Counted from the stretch's first letter, positions 34,731 through 43,602 are shown. The stretch: DNA of 64,000 bases from Kingella_B sp963529665 (GCA_963529665.1 CAUSAG010000001.1:1-64000); one strand, 5' to 3'. The notes: generated by a model not told the origin, from the letters alone. Numbers and translations: made by a program.

Positions 34731-35091
34731 CGCAGTAAAAGGCAGCCTGAAAGTGAATTTCAGGCTGCCTTTTCGTGATTACCAGTAGGGTATGTGGTTT
34801 TACCACGCACCATTTAATATAGAAAACATAGCTTTATATAGAAAACATAGCTAAACGGTACGTTGCAAAGCCACATATCCTACGCCGACTAAATCAGTCA
34901 TTTCTGCGTTTCAGGCTGCCTTATGCAGCATAAACCCAATTTATAAGGCAGCCTGAAAACCGTCATATGGGCGTGGCGCAGTTGAAGCAAATGTAAAGAA
35001 AGAGTTAAAATAGTTCACGTTTGGCAACAAGCGTATTGGTTCAACCCCACGGCGGCAAGATGTCGCCTGTTTTTATAAAAAGGTCAGCAAA
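34731..35091. other. Intergenic gap with a 99-bp inverted-repeat element
   Basis: This 361-bp gap contains two inverted DUS pairs (34739-34773 and about 34911-34959) and the MITE-like element at 34785-34883 between them. The remaining 130 bp before the Sel1 gene probably hold its promoter; no clear boxes were chosen. Confidence 0.6.
34785..34883. mobile_element. 99-bp MITE-like element
   Basis: The ends GTAGGGTATGTGGTTTTACC and, inverted, GTAGGATATGTGGCTTTGCA continue to match over about 32 bp with some six differences. The centre is a direct repeat of TATAGAAAACATAGCT (two copies). It has no coding capacity. It is enclosed by DUS pairs. Confidence 0.6.
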
Positions 35092-35763
35092 ATGATGTTT
35101 ACTTACCCTCGCAAATTATTTTCTAAACTGTTAAGCGTGGCTTTGGCGACATTATTGTTGGCTTGCACGGATAATGAAGCACAATTTCAACAAGCAGTAA
35201 CAGCATACGAAACAGGTAATTACAGTGAAGCCTTGCGCTTATGGAAACCGCTTGCCGAGCAAGGCGATGCCGATGCACAACGCAATTTGGGCTTGATGTA
35301 TTACAACGGTCAAGGCGTAGCACAAAACGATCAACAAGCCTTTGCGTGGTATCAAAAAGCAGCTAACCAAGGACTTGCTGGCGCACAATACAATTTGGGC
35401 GTGATGTATGAAGAAGGTCTCGGTGTAGTGCAGGACTATCAACAAGCCTTTGCGTGGTACCAAAAAGCAGCTAATCAAGGATTTGCTGGCGCGCAAAGCA
35501 ATTTGGGCATGATGTATTACACTGGTCAAGGCGTAGCGCAAAACCATCAACAAGCCGTAGCATGGTGGCAAAAAGCAGCTAATCAAGGTGATATTGAGGC
35601 GCAATACAATTTAGGCAATATATATATCATTGCGCAGGATCATCAAAAAGCCATTGCATGGTGGCAAAAAGTGCTGGCGCAACCCGATACACCAGAAAAT
35701 GCCGAAATCAAGGCAAGTGTTCGCAGAGGTTTCCAAGCATTTAAAGATGCAGGCATTTACTAA
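35092..35763 (+). CDS. Sel1-repeat lipoprotein
   Basis: The 223-residue product has a lipoprotein signal with lipobox LLLAC (Cys near residue 25), so it is a membrane-anchored periplasmic protein. It then has four to five Sel1-like repeats of about 36 residues (core A..LG.MYY.GQGV.Q....A..W..KAA.QG) from residues 60 to 205. Such repeats form helical scaffolds for protein contacts. The near-identical repeats 2 to 4 suggest recent internal duplication. A strong terminator follows. Partner unknown. Confidence 0.85.
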   Translation: MMFTYPRKLFSKLLSVALATLLLACTDNEAQFQQAVTAYETGNYSEALRLWKPLAEQGDADAQRNLGLMYYNGQGVAQNDQQAFAWYQKAANQGLAGAQYNLGVMYEEGLGVVQDYQQAFAWYQKAANQGFAGAQSNLGMMYYTGQGVAQNHQQAVAWWQKAANQGDIEAQYNLGNIYIIAQDHQKAIAWWQKVLAQPDTPENAEIKASVRRGFQAFKDAGIY

Positions 35764-35780
35764 TCATTTATTCAAACTAA

Positions 35781-35818
35781 CCGCCGTATTCAGCAAACTA
35801 GAATACGGCGGTTTTTTG
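35781..35818 (+). terminator. Rho-independent terminator after Sel1 gene
   Basis: AACCGCCGTATTC pairs with GAATACGGCGGTT across a nine-base loop and runs into TTTTTT. Confidence 0.85.
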
Positions 35819-35843
35819 CTGGCTAATGTTTCAGGCAGCCTGA

Positions 35844-35875
35844 AAAAACGGCTAGGACATTCCCCAGCCGTTTCT
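35844..35875 (-). terminator. Terminator of the efeUOB operon
   Basis: On the minus strand AACGGCT pairs with AGCCGTT, the stem extended by GGG/CC, followed by TTTTTTC and a DUS. It directly follows the efeB stop at 35880. Confidence 0.7.
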
Positions 35876-35879
35876 CTTT

Positions 35880-37184
35880 CTATTGAACAAGCTTAATCAA
35901 CCCATCCCCCAAATACCCACCTTTCTCAAACCCTGGCAGCACAAAGAAATAGCCGCCGCCAAACGGCTTGATGTACTCTTCCAGCGGCTCGCCGTTGAGC
36001 AACGCTTGCACATAAATAAAACCGTCTGCCAAATTCGCCTGATACATGGTCAAAATCAAGCCCACGTCCAACTGCTTGGCGGAAGACAAGCCCAGCGAGT
36101 AGTTATACGGGCGGCGATAAAGCTGATGTTTTTTCAAAAACTCAGGGTCGCGCGGATTGGCAAGGCGCATATGGCTGTCTTTGGGCACGCGTTTGCCGTC
36201 GGGGTCGCTGCCGTAATCGGGCGCGTCGTGCTCGTGTTTTTTGCCGATGGGCGCGGCGGAATATTTGTCGCGCCCGAAGATGTCTTGCTGCTCTTGCAAC
36301 GGCGTTCTGTCCCAAAATTCCACCATTTGGCGAATGATGCGGATGGCTTGGTAAGTGCCGTTTTTCGCCCAAGCAGGCTCGTCTTGGCTGTTTTCGGTAA
36401 CACCTGTCCACAGCATGGTATCGGCGACTTTGGGGTCGCGGATATTGGGGTTGCCTGTGCCGTCGCGGAAGCCAAATAGGTTGCGGGCGGCGGCATCGGG
36501 GGCTTCGGTTTTGGGTGCCCAGCCGTCAATCGCCCAGCGAATGGTGGCGACGTGGCTGGTGTTTTTGATGATGTCGCGCAGCGCGTTTTGGCAGGTTTCG
36601 GGGCTGAATGCGCTGATTTGCAGGCTGATGTCGCCATCGCACCAATCGGCAACCAATTTATCGTTGGGGAAATCGCGCATTTCTTGCAGGCGCAGCGGTT
36701 TGTATTTTTCCAAGCCAAATCGCTTATCAAACAAGCTGTTGCCCACACCAACGGTAACGGTCAAACCATCGGGCGGCACTTGTTTGCCCAAAATGCCGCT
36801 GCTGGGCGGGGGCAATTTGTCGTCAATATCGGCGATTTCGCCGCCTTGCGTTAAAAACTCAATGCGCGCCGTGAGCGTGCGGAAAAAGTTTTCCAATTCC
36901 TTGGGCGTTTTGGCAAGCACGTCAAATGCGCACAGCGTGCCGAAGGGCTGCTCTTTATTGGGGGTTACGATGCCCGCTTGGTGCACGCCGTAGCAAGGCA
37001 CGCTTTCGTTGGAATGCCCGACAAAACCGTCTTCGGCTTTGGCTTGGGCGGGCGCGGAAGACGCGACTTGTTTTTCAGGCTGCTGTTGGCAGGCGACAAG
37101 ACCGCCTGTGGCAAGGGTTGCGCCCACAGCAGCGGCGGTTTTGAACAGGGCGCGTTTGCTGGGGGATTGGAGTTGTTCGCTCAT
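35880..37184 (-). CDS. efeB: Deferrochelatase/DyP-type peroxidase EfeB
   Basis: EfeB is the periplasmic haem peroxidase of the EfeUOB iron system. The 434-residue protein begins with a Tat-like signal (SKRALFKTAAAVGATLATGG; one Arg replaced by Lys) and then a Cys (LVACQQQ) that could also be lipidated. The DyP signatures are present: FGFRDGTGNP near residue 235 (catalytic Asp) and the haem-ligand region DSHMRLANPRDPEF near 318, with WDRTPLQEQ before it. It is the last gene of the operon. Family work links EfeB to ferrous iron oxidation and haem iron release. Confidence 0.93.
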   Translation of the reverse strand: MSEQLQSPSKRALFKTAAAVGATLATGGLVACQQQPEKQVASSAPAQAKAEDGFVGHSNESVPCYGVHQAGIVTPNKEQPFGTLCAFDVLAKTPKELENFFRTLTARIEFLTQGGEIADIDDKLPPPSSGILGKQVPPDGLTVTVGVGNSLFDKRFGLEKYKPLRLQEMRDFPNDKLVADWCDGDISLQISAFSPETCQNALRDIIKNTSHVATIRWAIDGWAPKTEAPDAAARNLFGFRDGTGNPNIRDPKVADTMLWTGVTENSQDEPAWAKNGTYQAIRIIRQMVEFWDRTPLQEQQDIFGRDKYSAAPIGKKHEHDAPDYGSDPDGKRVPKDSHMRLANPRDPEFLKKHQLYRRPYNYSLGLSSAKQLDVGLILTMYQANLADGFIYVQALLNGEPLEEYIKPFGGGYFFVLPGFEKGGYLGDGLIKLVQ

Positions 37185-37312
37185 GGTTGATTTCCTTTAT
37201 TTGGGGATAACCAGCGCGATGCTGGCGAAAAGGCAGCCTGAAAGCATGGTTTAGGGCTTTCAGGCTGCCTGCTGAATTATCGTTTCGCTAGGTTAAGCGA
37301 AACGGCGGTTGC

Positions 37313-38518
37313 TTATTTCAAGCCCAAAGTGCCGCGCAGTTGAGACAAATCTTCTGCCAATGCGTTAATTGGCACTTGCAACGCATTGCGGTCTGCTTTG
37401 GTCAGTTTTCCGTAGTCGGCAAAGCCGTCAGCGGTTTTGTATTTCGCCAAGATTTCGTTTACTTGCTTGATGTTGGCATCAATTTTGTCTAACAAGGCTT
37501 TGTTTTTCTCGGCGATTGGCGTGCGGAACAAATCTACGATTTTTTGCGCGCCGTCCACGTTGGCTTGGAAGTCGCTCAAATCGGTGTGGCTGTAACGGTC
37601 TTCTTCGCCCGTGATTTTGCTGCCGGCCACTTCTTCAATCAAAGCCGCTGCGCCGCCAACCACTTTGGTGGGTGGGAAGTTCAATTCGTCGATTTCGGTT
37701 TGCAGTTTTTTCACGTCTTCCAACAATTTGTCGGCAACGGTTTGCACGCCTTTCACGTCTTTTTCAACCCACAGCGCGTGTTCTAAGCGGTGGAAGCCAG
37801 TGAAGTTCGCGTCTTTCGGGCCGTCTTTAAAGTCGTCTTCACGCGCGTCAATCGCAGGGTCAAGCTCGTTGAACAATTCGGCAATCGGCTCAATGCGCTC
37901 GTAGTGAACGCGGGTTGAAGCAAACAGGGATTTGGCTTTGTCAATTTCGCCTACTTTCACGGCGGCAACAAAGGCTTCGGTTTTGGTTACCAATTCTTTG
38001 GCTTCGCCTTGAACGTATTTTTTATACTCGCCCAAAGGTTGCGCCAATTTTTCCAACGCGGCTTCATCGGTGGTGTCTTTAAAGCCGCTGTCGGTAACAA
38101 TCAATTTACCGCGTGGGTTGGTAAGCAAGCCGCAAGTCATTTCGTATTCGCCCGGCAGCAGGGTAACCGTCATTTTGTCAGACAAAGTTGGCGCAATGTT
38201 TTCACGCTCGTCCACCACCATCACGCCTTTCAGAATTTCCCATTCCAGCTTGCGGTTACTGTTGTTTTTGATTTGGAACACGGTTTGACCGCTGGGCACG
38301 GTGATTTGCATGGGTTCGCAAGCGGTGTCGTTCACGGCAACAGAAATGCTGCCGTCTTCATTGCGTGGGGTTTCGCCAGCAGGAGCAGCCGCTTGTGTGG
38401 TCACACCAGAAGCAGCAGGCGCAGGAGTTTCCGCTTTTTTCTCGCCTTCAGGCGGTTGGCAGGCAGTCAAAGCAACCAAGGCAGCCAAAGTTACAACGGA
38501 TAAATATTTTGCTTTCAT
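37313..38518 (-). CDS. efeO: Iron uptake lipoprotein EfeO
   Basis: EfeO is the periplasmic iron-binding component. The 401-residue protein has a lipoprotein signal (LAALVALTAC, Cys at about 20), a Pro/Ala linker, a cupredoxin-like domain (about 50-130, with MTCGLL), and an M75 imelysin-like domain (145-400) with the metal motif HRLEH near residue 240. This two-domain plan is that of long EfeO. The spacing to efeB is 128 bp with an inverted DUS pair between, so the operon could be partly attenuated there. Confidence 0.93.
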   Translation of the reverse strand: MKAKYLSVVTLAALVALTACQPPEGEKKAETPAPAASGVTTQAAAPAGETPRNEDGSISVAVNDTACEPMQITVPSGQTVFQIKNNSNRKLEWEILKGVMVVDERENIAPTLSDKMTVTLLPGEYEMTCGLLTNPRGKLIVTDSGFKDTTDEAALEKLAQPLGEYKKYVQGEAKELVTKTEAFVAAVKVGEIDKAKSLFASTRVHYERIEPIAELFNELDPAIDAREDDFKDGPKDANFTGFHRLEHALWVEKDVKGVQTVADKLLEDVKKLQTEIDELNFPPTKVVGGAAALIEEVAGSKITGEEDRYSHTDLSDFQANVDGAQKIVDLFRTPIAEKNKALLDKIDANIKQVNEILAKYKTADGFADYGKLTKADRNALQVPINALAEDLSQLRGTLGLK

Positions 38519-38555
38519 AAAACATTCCTTTAAGAAAATAAAACAAACAAAGGTT

Positions 38556-39365
38556 TCAGGCTGCCTTTTGCTGCCTAAAAAACAAGTACAACACAGTAAT
38601 CAAATACGCAAAGTACAACACCAAATCGCTCACAACAGGGTGGTCGGTGTAGCCGAAAAAGCCGCCCATCAACACACCCATCACGCTGTCGTTGTGCAAA
38701 GTATGCGAGCTGTCAAACACAATAGTCTGCCCAATATTCCACACGCCCGCTTCATGCAGCGCACGGAACGCGCCAGCAAACAAGCCTGCGGCAACGAAAA
38801 TCAGCAGCACGCCCGTCCATTGAAAAAACTTGCCCAGATTGATTTTCACGCCGCCTTTGTAAATCAAATAGCCGATTACGGCGGCAACCACCAAGCCCAA
38901 CACCGCGCTAAGCGGCATTTCGGCGGTAGACGATTGATTAAACACGGCAATCAGGAAAAACACGCTTTCCAAGCCTTCGCGCGCCACGGCTAAAAACGCC
39001 ATGCTCACCAACGCCCAGCCATGCCCTTCGCCGCGCTGCAATGCGCTGCTCACCGATTGCTGCAACGATTGTTTCAGGCTGCGTGAGGCTTTTTTCATCC
39101 ACAGCACCATATAAGTGAGCATCGCCACGGCAAACAAGCCCAGAGCGCCGACCACAAATTCTTGCTGCTTCTGCGGGATTTCGCCTGTTTTATTGTGAAT
39201 CCACAAGCCCAATCCCAAACACATCAGCGCGGCAAGCACCACGCCCGCCCACACTTTCGGCATCATGTGAGAATAACCCGACTGCTTTAAAAAACCGGCC
39301 ACAATGCCGACAATCAAAGCCGCCTCAATGCCTTCGCGCAGCATGATGAGGAACGCCACTAACAT
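38556..39365 (-). CDS. efeU: Ferrous iron permease EfeU
   Basis: EfeU is an Ftr1-type permease of the inner membrane. The ATG at 39365 (MLVAFLIMLREGIEAAL) is the family start; the frame extends upstream without homology. The 269-residue protein has seven hydrophobic helices and both REXXE iron-transport motifs: REGIE at residues 10-14 and REGLE near 156. In E. coli K-12 efeU is broken by a frameshift, but here it is intact. It heads the operon efeU-efeO-efeB. Confidence 0.93.
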   Translation of the reverse strand: MLVAFLIMLREGIEAALIVGIVAGFLKQSGYSHMMPKVWAGVVLAALMCLGLGLWIHNKTGEIPQKQQEFVVGALGLFAVAMLTYMVLWMKKASRSLKQSLQQSVSSALQRGEGHGWALVSMAFLAVAREGLESVFFLIAVFNQSSTAEMPLSAVLGLVVAAVIGYLIYKGGVKINLGKFFQWTGVLLIFVAAGLFAGAFRALHEAGVWNIGQTIVFDSSHTLHNDSVMGVLMGGFFGYTDHPVVSDLVLYFAYLITVLYLFFRQQKAA

Positions 39366-39402
39366 AAATTTTCCTATTCTCACAAAAAATAGCGAAGTGC
39401 GG

Positions 39403-39431
39403 ATTATACGGATCTTGAATAGCAAATACAA
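39403..39431 (-). promoter_or_regulatory. Promoter of efeUOB
   Basis: A perfect TATAAT (39408-39403, minus strand) is 17 bp from TTGTAT (39431-39426). The start would be about 32 bp before the efeU ATG. An AT-rich GATATTAAGAACGATT segment upstream is only a weak Fur-box match. Confidence 0.5.
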
Positions 39432-39460
39432 ATCGTTCTTAATATCTAAAAATAAAATAA

Positions 39461-39511
39461 GGCTCAACAAAAGGGGCTGTTTGGATTGCTATCAGCCGAT
39501 TTGTTGAGCCA
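39461..39511 (-). terminator. Terminator after glxK
   Basis: GGCTCAACAAA and TTTGTTGAGCC form an 11-bp stem, extended by GGCTG/CAGCC closer to the loop. On the minus strand it is followed by TTATTTTATTTTT. It lies just past the glxK stop and upstream of the efeU promoter. Confidence 0.75.
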
Positions 39512-39517
39512 TATTTT

Positions 39518-40651
39518 TCATTTTAAAGCGAAATACAATCGCGCCACATTTTCCGCTGCGGATTGCAAGTTCGCTTTGCCTTGCTGCAATGTGCCTTCCA
39601 AGCTATCCAGCTGGCGGATGATGGGGAAAACGGCATCAATGCCGCAATCGTAAACGGCGGGATAATCTGCGCGCAGGCAGCCAACCAACGCTACCACGGG
39701 CTTGCCAAACTGCTTGGCAACACGCGCCACGCCAACAGGCGTTTTACCGTGCACGCTTTGCGCGTCCATGCGCCCTTCGCCTGTAATCACCCAATCGGCA
39801 TCGCGGATTTGTTCGGCGAGCTTGACGTAATCAATCACAATTTGCACGCCCGATTTCAGCTGCGCTTGCGGCAACAGCAACACGCCACCGCCCATGCCGC
39901 CCGCCGCGCCTGTGCCCGCGCCGCTGGCGATGTCTTTGCCTGTGTCGCGCCGGACAATTTGGGCAAAGTGCGCCAAATTGGCATCCAGCGTGCGCACCAT
40001 CTCAGGCGTTGCGCCTTTTTGCGGCGCGAACACGGCAGCCGCGCCTTTTTCGCCGCACAGCGGGTTGTTCACATCGCAAGCCACTTCCAGCGCAACGTGT
40101 TGCAAGCGGGCATCCAAGCGGGAAAAATCGGCCCGCGCCAGTTGCGCCAAACTGCCGCCGCCGTAGCCGATGGCTGCGCCGTGTTCATCCAGCAAATCCG
40201 CGCCCAATGCTTGCAGCATCCCCGCGCCGCCATCGTTGGTGGCGCTGCCGCCGATGCCGAGCAGGATTTTTTCCACGCCGTGGTTTAACGCCGCCAAAAT
40301 CAATTCGCCCGTGCCGTAGCTGGTGGTGATGAGCGGATTGCGCTCGCTGGGCGGCACAAGATGCAAGCCCGAAGCGGCTGCCATTTCAATAATCGCGGTT
40401 TTGCCGTCGCCCGAAATGCCATATTGCGCGGCGATGCAATTGCCCAGCGGTGCGGTTACTTCGGCGCTGTGCAGCGTGCCGTGGGTGGCATCAATCAGCG
40501 ATTTAACCGTGCCTTCGCCGCCGTCCGCCATCGGGATTTTGACGTATTGAGCATCGGGAATAATGGCTTTTAAGCCCGCTTCAATCGCATCGGCGGCTTC
40601 CAGCGCGGTAAGGCTTTCTTTAAACGAATCGGGGGCGATGATGATTTTCAT
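39518..40651 (-). CDS. glxK: Glycerate kinase GlxK
   Basis: This 377-residue GK-I type glycerate kinase phosphorylates D-glycerate, feeding it to central metabolism. The start MKIIIAPDSFKESLTA at 40651 is the family start; the frame is open 17 codons upstream without homology. Signatures: PMADGGEGT near residue 44, the IGGSATNDGGAGM block near 130, and VITGEGRMDAQS near 280. It lies 307 bp downstream of a GntP-family permease on the same strand, which suggests uptake and phosphorylation of glycerate or a similar sugar acid. Confidence 0.93.
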   Translation of the reverse strand: MKIIIAPDSFKESLTALEAADAIEAGLKAIIPDAQYVKIPMADGGEGTVKSLIDATHGTLHSAEVTAPLGNCIAAQYGISGDGKTAIIEMAAASGLHLVPPSERNPLITTSYGTGELILAALNHGVEKILLGIGGSATNDGGAGMLQALGADLLDEHGAAIGYGGGSLAQLARADFSRLDARLQHVALEVACDVNNPLCGEKGAAAVFAPQKGATPEMVRTLDANLAHFAQIVRRDTGKDIASGAGTGAAGGMGGGVLLLPQAQLKSGVQIVIDYVKLAEQIRDADWVITGEGRMDAQSVHGKTPVGVARVAKQFGKPVVALVGCLRADYPAVYDCGIDAVFPIIRQLDSLEGTLQQGKANLQSAAENVARLYFALK

Positions 40652-40684
40652 GGTTGTTGCCTTATGTTTTGGTTTTTTGAAAAG

Positions 40685-40873
40685 CGCACGGCTTGCCAGC
40701 AAGCCGTAGGGGCGCGGGAGGCGTTTTCAGGCTGCCTTAATGGTTGCGCCCGCGTTCAATCAAAAAGAAGGTTGTTCGTTAGGTTTGGTGTATGGATGGC
40801 TAAACGCGGGCGCGATGATAGGCAGCCTGAAAAGCGCTTTCGCGTTCCTACGGCTTGCTGGCAAGCCGTGCGC
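40685..40873. repeat. Nested palindrome built from two inverted 75-bp units
   Basis: Each unit reads GCACGGCTTGCCAGCAAGCC, GTAGG, GCGCG, a short spacer, TTTTCAGGCTGCCT, and GCGCCCGCGTT. The left unit runs forward from 40685 and the right unit in reverse to 40873, meeting around 40780. The first block is itself a palindrome (CGGCTTGCCAGCAAGCCG). A third unit lies at 43273-43350. The DUS is part of the unit. Confidence 0.65.
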
Positions 40874-40915
40874 TGGCTAAAAAACATCTGATGCAGCCTG
40901 AAATGCGCCACGCTG

Positions 40916-40954
40916 TTTTCAGGCTGCCTTTACGCATTAAAAGGCAGCCTGAAA
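40916..40954. terminator. Inverted DUS pair after gntP-family gene
   Basis: TTTTCAGGCTGCCTTT and AAGGCAGCCTGAAAA form a stem with a loop of about ten bases, ending four bases from the permease stop codon. Confidence 0.55.
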
Positions 40955-40958
40955 ATGC

Positions 40959-42230
40959 TTAACCAAACCAGCGGAACACGCCGTAGATGAGCGTGGAAAC
41001 GACGGTCATGATGAAGCCGACTGCTGTTTCATACGGAATCACTTTGAGCCGCTCTTTAATCGCCATGCCCACGCTGCCGCCTGTGGCGTGGAAGAACGAG
41101 CCGTGTGGCATATGGTCAAACACGGTTGCGCCTGCGTGTATCATCGCCGCGCCTGCCAAGCTGCTGATGCCCAAATCCAGCAGCGTGCCGCTGAATACGT
41201 TGGATGCAACGGCGGTGCCTGCGGTGGTGGAAGCTGTCGCCAGCGACATCAGGCTGCCTGAAACAGGGGCGAGCAGATAGGCGGGCAAGCCCGAAGCGGT
41301 GAGCGCGTGAATCAACACGTCTTTTAAGCCTGAATTGCCGATAATCCCCGCCAGCGCGCCTGTGCCCAGCAGCATAATCGCCACGCCCGACATTTTGCCC
41401 AAGCCGCTCACGGCGTAATCGTTAATTTTGCGAAACTGACCCATGATGATTGCGCCTGCCAAACCGCCCACGGGCAGGGCAATCAGCGGGTCAATTTTGA
41501 TGTCGGCAATCGGGCGCAACGCCAGCAAGATAATCGCCACCACGGGCGCGCTAATCGCCGCGGCGAATGAAGGATAATGCCCCGCCGTGTGCGCGGTAAC
41601 TTCTTCGGCGGCAACGGTTGTGCCTTTTTTGGTTAGCCGTTTGGCGAGAAAATAGGTGAGCGCCAGCCCAAAGATGGCGGGAATGATGCCCGCCACCATC
41701 ACCGAAGTGAGCGGGATTTTGAAGGTGTCGGAAGCGGCGATGGCGTTGGGATTGGGCGACATCAAATTGCCCGCTTTGCCGCCGCCAATCATCGCCACCA
41801 AAATCGCCATTTTGGATAAATCCACACGCTGCGCCAACGCCAGCGCAATCGGCGAAACGGTGATGACCGCCACATCAATAAATACGCCCACAGCGGTTAA
41901 AATCAGCGTGGCAACGGCTAATGCCAGCAAGGCGCGGGTTTCGCCCAGCTTTTTCACGATGGTTTCGGCGATGACGGTTGCCGCACCCGATTCAATCAAC
42001 ACGCCTGCCAACACGCCCGCCGCCAAAATCCGCATCACGGCGGTGGTGATGCCTTTGGCGCCGTCTATCATCAGGGTAACGGTTTGCACCAAATCTGCGC
42101 CGCCCACCAAGCCGCCAATCAACGCGCCTGCCATCATGCCGTAAACAGGCGGCACTTTTCGCAAAATCAAACCAATCGCCACCACCAATGCCACGATTGC
42201 GCCCAATGCGCTTACAGAAACTGCCATCAT
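40959..42230 (-). CDS. GntP-family sugar acid permease
   Basis: This 423-residue integral membrane protein has about twelve hydrophobic segments and GntP-family features: the N-terminal RKVPPVYGMMAGALIGGL, the central GGGKAGNLMSPNPNAIAASD motif near residue 150, and the C-terminal IHAGATVFDHMPHGSFFH. GntP members carry gluconate, D-glycerate, fructuronate and related acids with protons. The neighbouring glxK points to glycerate as the likely substrate, but this is inference. The ATG at 42230 follows AAGGAGCGA. Confidence 0.88.
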   Translation of the reverse strand: MMAVSVSALGAIVALVVAIGLILRKVPPVYGMMAGALIGGLVGGADLVQTVTLMIDGAKGITTAVMRILAAGVLAGVLIESGAATVIAETIVKKLGETRALLALAVATLILTAVGVFIDVAVITVSPIALALAQRVDLSKMAILVAMIGGGKAGNLMSPNPNAIAASDTFKIPLTSVMVAGIIPAIFGLALTYFLAKRLTKKGTTVAAEEVTAHTAGHYPSFAAAISAPVVAIILLALRPIADIKIDPLIALPVGGLAGAIIMGQFRKINDYAVSGLGKMSGVAIMLLGTGALAGIIGNSGLKDVLIHALTASGLPAYLLAPVSGSLMSLATASTTAGTAVASNVFSGTLLDLGISSLAGAAMIHAGATVFDHMPHGSFFHATGGSVGMAIKERLKVIPYETAVGFIMTVVSTLIYGVFRWFG

Positions 42231-42491
42231 TCGCTCCTTATGTTAGAGAATGTAGTCGGATGTAGTTTTGAGTATGTTAAGATTTGTAATCGCGCGTGTC
42301 AATGCAAATGTTTGATTTTGGGCTGCGGATGGGATGCGAGCGCGTTTGCGTTTTCAGGCTGCCTATATGCGGACGCTATCAGCGGCGATTTTAGTTTTGC
42401 TGCAAACTATGTTAAAAGGGATTTGCGCTGTTTGATTTGCGCACAATCTGCGCCATGACTGCCGATTTATTTACTCCATTCAACTACATTT

Positions 42492-43250
42492 ATGTTCACC
42501 GACACCCACACCCATCTCACCCACCCTGCCCTATTTTTCAGGCTGCCTGAAATCATCGCCCAATCCCGCGCCGCACAGGTGAGCCAATTTATCGTGCCCA
42601 CCGCCGAACACGCCGATTGGGCAAACGCGCTTGCGTTGCTAGGGCAGCCTGAAATCCGTGCCGTCGCATTGGGCATTCATCCGTGGTATGCCGAGCAAGC
42701 CAGCGATAGCGCGTTGCATGAATTGGCGCTGCATCTGGCGCAACAGCCTGCGCTGTTGGTAGGCGAAATCGGCTTGGATTTTTACGACAAAACTCAGTCG
42801 CCCGAACGTCGCGCCGTGCAAATCCAAGCCTTCCAAGCCCAGCTTGCGCTTGCCCAGCAGCATCGCCGCCCGATTATTCTGCACAACCTGCGCGCCACCG
42901 CCGCCGTTATCCAAGCCATCCAGTCGGCAAAATTCACGCAAGGCGGCATCGCCCATGCTTTTTCAGGCAGCCTAGAAGAAGCGCAATTGCTGATTAAACA
43001 CGGCTTCAAAATCGGCATCGGCTCGCTGTTGCTCAACCCACGCGCCAAAAAAGCCCGCATCGCCGCCGCGCAATTGCCGCTGAACACTTTATTATTGGAA
43101 ACCGACAGCCCGTTTGGGCAGCCTGAAAACCAAAACACGCCCGCAAACGTGTTGCGCGTTGCCGAAATGGTTGCCCAATTGCGCGGCATATCGTTGGCAG
43201 AATTGGCGGCAGCGTGTGAACAGAATTTGGTGGAACTGCTCACACAATAG
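42492..43250 (+). CDS. TatD-family metal-dependent hydrolase
   Basis: This 252-residue protein is a TatD-type deoxyribonuclease/hydrolase. Metal-binding motifs are visible: DTHTHL at the N-terminus, GEIGLDFYD near residue 91, a His in the PIILHNLRA strand near 127, and LLETDSPFG near residue 199. The family repairs or degrades DNA in some bacteria, but the paralogue (TatD, YcfH, YjjV) cannot be told; the short length and the N-terminus fit YjjV-like members. DUS segments are in frame at the start (FRLPE) and near the middle. Confidence 0.88.
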   Translation: MFTDTHTHLTHPALFFRLPEIIAQSRAAQVSQFIVPTAEHADWANALALLGQPEIRAVALGIHPWYAEQASDSALHELALHLAQQPALLVGEIGLDFYDKTQSPERRAVQIQAFQAQLALAQQHRRPIILHNLRATAAVIQAIQSAKFTQGGIAHAFSGSLEEAQLLIKHGFKIGIGSLLLNPRAKKARIAAAQLPLNTLLLETDSPFGQPENQNTPANVLRVAEMVAQLRGISLAELAAACEQNLVELLTQ

Positions 43251-43272
43251 TCAACAAGCCCACCACCATGCC

Positions 43273-43350
43273 AGAGCACGGCTTGCCAGCAAGCCGTAGG
43301 AGCGCGTGGATAGTTTCAGGCTGCCTACCCATCGCGCCCGCGTTTAAGCA
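43273..43350 (+). repeat. 75-bp palindromic unit, third copy
   Basis: GCACGGCTTGCCAGCAAGCC and GTAGGAGCGCG are followed by TTTCAGGCTGCCT and CGCGCCCGCGTTTAA, matching the units at 40685-40873. Confidence 0.65.
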
Positions 43351-43383
43351 TCGGGTGGGCGTTTTCAGGCTGCCTTAACCTGT

Positions 43384-43460
43384 GTAGAGTGGGCAACTCG
43401 TTTGCCCACCATGGCGGATAGCTTTAACGTTCTGGTGGGCAAGTAAATTGCCCACCCTAC
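43384..43460. repeat. 77-bp GTGGGCAA element, copy 1
   Basis: The left arm GTAGAGTGGGCAACTCGTTT with GCCCACC is matched by an inverted right arm ending TTGCCCACCCTAC. The centre reads ATGGCGGATAGCTTTAACG. The second copy, 180 bp away in the same orientation, has the same length and about 90 percent the same sequence by eye. Confidence 0.7.
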
Positions 43461-43510
43461 CGTTTGGCGTTTTTAGGCTGCCTTAATCATCCCCAAAAGG
43501 CAGCCTGAAA

Positions 43511-43602
43511 ATGGCGCATCGGCAGTTCGCCGACATTTTGGCTGATGATGCAACATTGCTCTATTTCATCCGCCATTTGGCGACGAGCCGTCGCCGCTCC
43601 AT
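43511..43602. repeat. GGAGCG-family element, complete copy
   Basis: The left arm ATGGCGCATCGGCAGTTCGC is diverged; the right arm GGCGACGAGCCGTCGCCGCT with CCAT is the family consensus. DUS lie directly before (43498) and after (43614), pointing outward. Confidence 0.7.

Larger units (their letters stand above)
40652..40958. other. Gap filled by a large nested palindrome
   Basis: This 307-bp gap between gntP and glxK holds the 189-bp inverted element 40685-40873, then a DUS (40892) and the inverted DUS pair (40916-40954) at the gntP end. No gene is supported. Confidence 0.65.
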
